Positions 62,676 through 64,000 of a stretch of DNA of 64,000 nucleotides are shown here, in pieces (within the stretch, counting starts at the first letter, position 1; the number at the start of each line of letters is the position of its first letter). The notes beneath the pieces are model-generated. The model ran no database searches, was not told the DNA's origin, and saw nothing but the letters and a program-made list of their open reading frames with translations. The stretch covers positions 124,001 through 188,000 of the forward strand of contig NZ_LMNG01000032.1 of the NCBI RefSeq assembly GCF_001423295.1. Reading direction: 5' to 3'. This stretch comes from Methylobacterium sp. Leaf112 (GTDB taxonomy: Bacteria; Pseudomonadota; Alphaproteobacteria; Rhizobiales; Beijerinckiaceae). The translations under genes and the position numbers were made by a program.

Positions 62676-63962
62676 ATGACCACCGCCTCCAAGCCCCGTT
62701 CGCTCGAGAACCGCCGCATCCTCCTCGTGATCGGCGGCGGCATCGCGGCCTACAAGTCCCTCGACCTTATCCGCCGCCTGCGCGAGCGTGGGGCCCAGGT
62801 GCGTCCCCTCCTCACCAAGGGCGCGCAGGAATTCGTGACGCCCCTCGCGGCGGCTGCTCTGGCCGGCGAGCGTGCGCATACGGACCTGTTCGACCGGGCG
62901 GAGGAGGCCGATATCGGCCACATCAAGCTTGCCCGCGACGCCGACGCCATCGTGGTCGCGCCCGCCACCGCGAGCCTGATGGCCAGGATGGCCACGGGCG
63001 AAGCCTCGGATCTGGCTGCCACGGTGCTGCTCGCCACCACCCTGCCGATCCTCATAGCCCCGGCCATGAACGTGCGGATGTGGCAGCACCCGGCGACACG
63101 GCGCAACCTTGCGACGCTCATGGGCGACGGCGTGCGCGTGGTCGGGCCCAATGACGGCGCCATGGCGGAGGCCGAGTTCGGGCCCGGGCGCCTCGCCGAA
63201 CCGACGGAGATCGCCGCCGCCGTGGAGGCGATGCTGGCCGAGGGCGAGCGACCCGGCGGGTTCGGTTTCCTTGCCGGACGGACCGTGTCCGGGCGCGCAC
63301 CGGCCGGTCCTCTCGCGGGACGGCGCGTCCTCGTGACCTCGGGGCCGACCCACGAGCCCATCGATCCCGTGCGCTACCTCGCCAACCGCTCGTCCGGCCG
63401 CCAGGGACACGCCATTGCGGCCGCGGCTGCGGCGGCGGGAGCCGACGTCACCCTGATCTCTGGCCCGGTCGCGATTCCCGATCCGGATGGCGTGCATGTG
63501 GTTCCCGTCGAGACCGCGCGGGCCATGCTGGCCGCCGTGGAGGCGGCCTTGCCGGCGGACATCGCGGTGTTCACGGCCGCCGTCGGCGACTGGCGCCCGG
63601 CGGAGGCCGGCACGCGCAAGATCAAGAAGGACGGGAGCGAGCCGCCGCCCCTCCTCCTCGTGGAGAACCCCGACATTCTCGCCACCATCGCGGGCCGGGC
63701 GAGCGGGCGCCCGGCTCTCGTGGTGGGCTTCGCCGCCGAGACCGACGACGTGCTCGCCAACGCGCAGCGGAAGATCGCCCGCAAGGGCTGCGATCTACTC
63801 GTCGCCAACGACGTTTCGGCCGCCGGGGGCGTTATGGGTGGGCTGAACAACACCGTCCACCTCGTTGGACGCGACGGCTCCGTCGAGACCTGGCCGACCC
63901 TCGACAAGGATGAGGTCGGGCGCCGCCTCGTGGCCCGCTTCGCCGCGTTGCTGCCGGCGTGA
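62676..63962 (+). CDS. coaBC: bifunctional phosphopantothenoylcysteine decarboxylase / phosphopantothenate-cysteine ligase
   Basis: Two successive steps of coenzyme A synthesis, FMN enzyme. 428 residues. CoaC half: GGGIAAYKSLDLIRRLRERG, catalytic His in DIGHIKLARDADAIVVAPAT near 90, PAMNVRMW near 130. In the substrate flap, where E. coli has ACG before the GxGR, this has AEAEFGPGR, so the flap Cys is missing. CoaB half from ~210: VTSGPTHEPIDPVRYLANRS, TAAVGDWRP, KIKK, GFAAETDD, and NDVSAAGGVMGG. ATG 62676. Confidence 0.95.
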   Translation: MTTASKPRSLENRRILLVIGGGIAAYKSLDLIRRLRERGAQVRPLLTKGAQEFVTPLAAAALAGERAHTDLFDRAEEADIGHIKLARDADAIVVAPATASLMARMATGEASDLAATVLLATTLPILIAPAMNVRMWQHPATRRNLATLMGDGVRVVGPNDGAMAEAEFGPGRLAEPTEIAAAVEAMLAEGERPGGFGFLAGRTVSGRAPAGPLAGRRVLVTSGPTHEPIDPVRYLANRSSGRQGHAIAAAAAAAGADVTLISGPVAIPDPDGVHVVPVETARAMLAAVEAALPADIAVFTAAVGDWRPAEAGTRKIKKDGSEPPPLLLVENPDILATIAGRASGRPALVVGFAAETDDVLANAQRKIARKGCDLLVANDVSAAGGVMGGLNNTVHLVGRDGSVETWPTLDKDEVGRRLVARFAALLPA

Positions 63963-64000
63963 CGCGGTGCGGCAAAAACCTGCGGACCCCGTGCGCGTAT

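Noticed and set aside
62665..62679. Four-codon ORF (ATGAGTGTCCCATGA) overlapping the coaBC start
   Set aside because: Too short to support; likely chance.

Overview
The window is one stretch of a very GC-rich chromosome from an alphaproteobacterium of the order Hyphomicrobiales (Rhizobiales), most likely Methylobacterium or a close relative. The case rests on: CtrA and ChpT beside flagellar and chemotaxis genes; a MucR/Ros regulator; the order HIG1-like twin-TM protein, corrinoid adenosyltransferase, etfB, etfA, 3-hydroxybutyryl-CoA dehydrogenase; EipA (DUF1134); DUF2852 and DUF1192 proteins; and a PQQ dehydrogenase. The genus is inference; the order is well supported.

Layout. 1-3 kb: end of a type I secretion adaptor, an MFS transporter and mucR. 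3-18 kb is a motility and cell-cycle block: flhA, a small hypothetical, a UPF0104 membrane protein, fliJ, fliI, ctrA (divergent), then cheR-cheB-cheY-cheW-cheA and chpT on the minus strand. CtrA-like boxes, two of them beside a GANTC methylation site, lie before flhA and ctrA. 18-27 kb: a CysQ-like phosphatase, eipA, small envelope proteins, lptM-lysA, a TerB-like protein and a TIGR02302 membrane protein. 27-34 kb: acyloxyacyl hydrolase, corrinoid adenosyltransferase, electron-transfer flavoprotein, 3-hydroxyacyl-CoA dehydrogenase and a quinone oxidoreductase.

About 34.86-38.56 kb is a lower-GC insert between the quinone oxidoreductase gene and upp. It carries a two-gene minus-strand operon: a putative PD-(D/E)XK nuclease of the DUF4297/Cap4 kind, followed by an SMC/Rad50-like ATPase with a CPTC hook motif. 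This resembles anti-phage systems such as Lamassu or the ABC three-component systems but cannot be assigned to one by eye. It is the most interesting part of the window.

38.5-64 kb is core and accessory metabolism: upp, DUF2852, a TetR regulator, DUF1192, deoB with a YejF-type ABC ATPase, a lytic transglycosylase, an esterase lipoprotein, a GH10 xylanase, a thioesterase, a PQQ dehydrogenase, an OpgC acyltransferase with an esterase, ubiB-ubiE, mutM, a GAF-PAS-GGDEF protein, a YidB-like protein, uvrB, a PRISE-like reductase, an ankyrin protein and coaBC.

Intergenic DNA and some gene ends carry many short head-to-tail repeats of 15-22 nt, which looks like a habit of this genome. No tRNA, rRNA, CRISPR array, insertion sequence or integrase gene was recognised.
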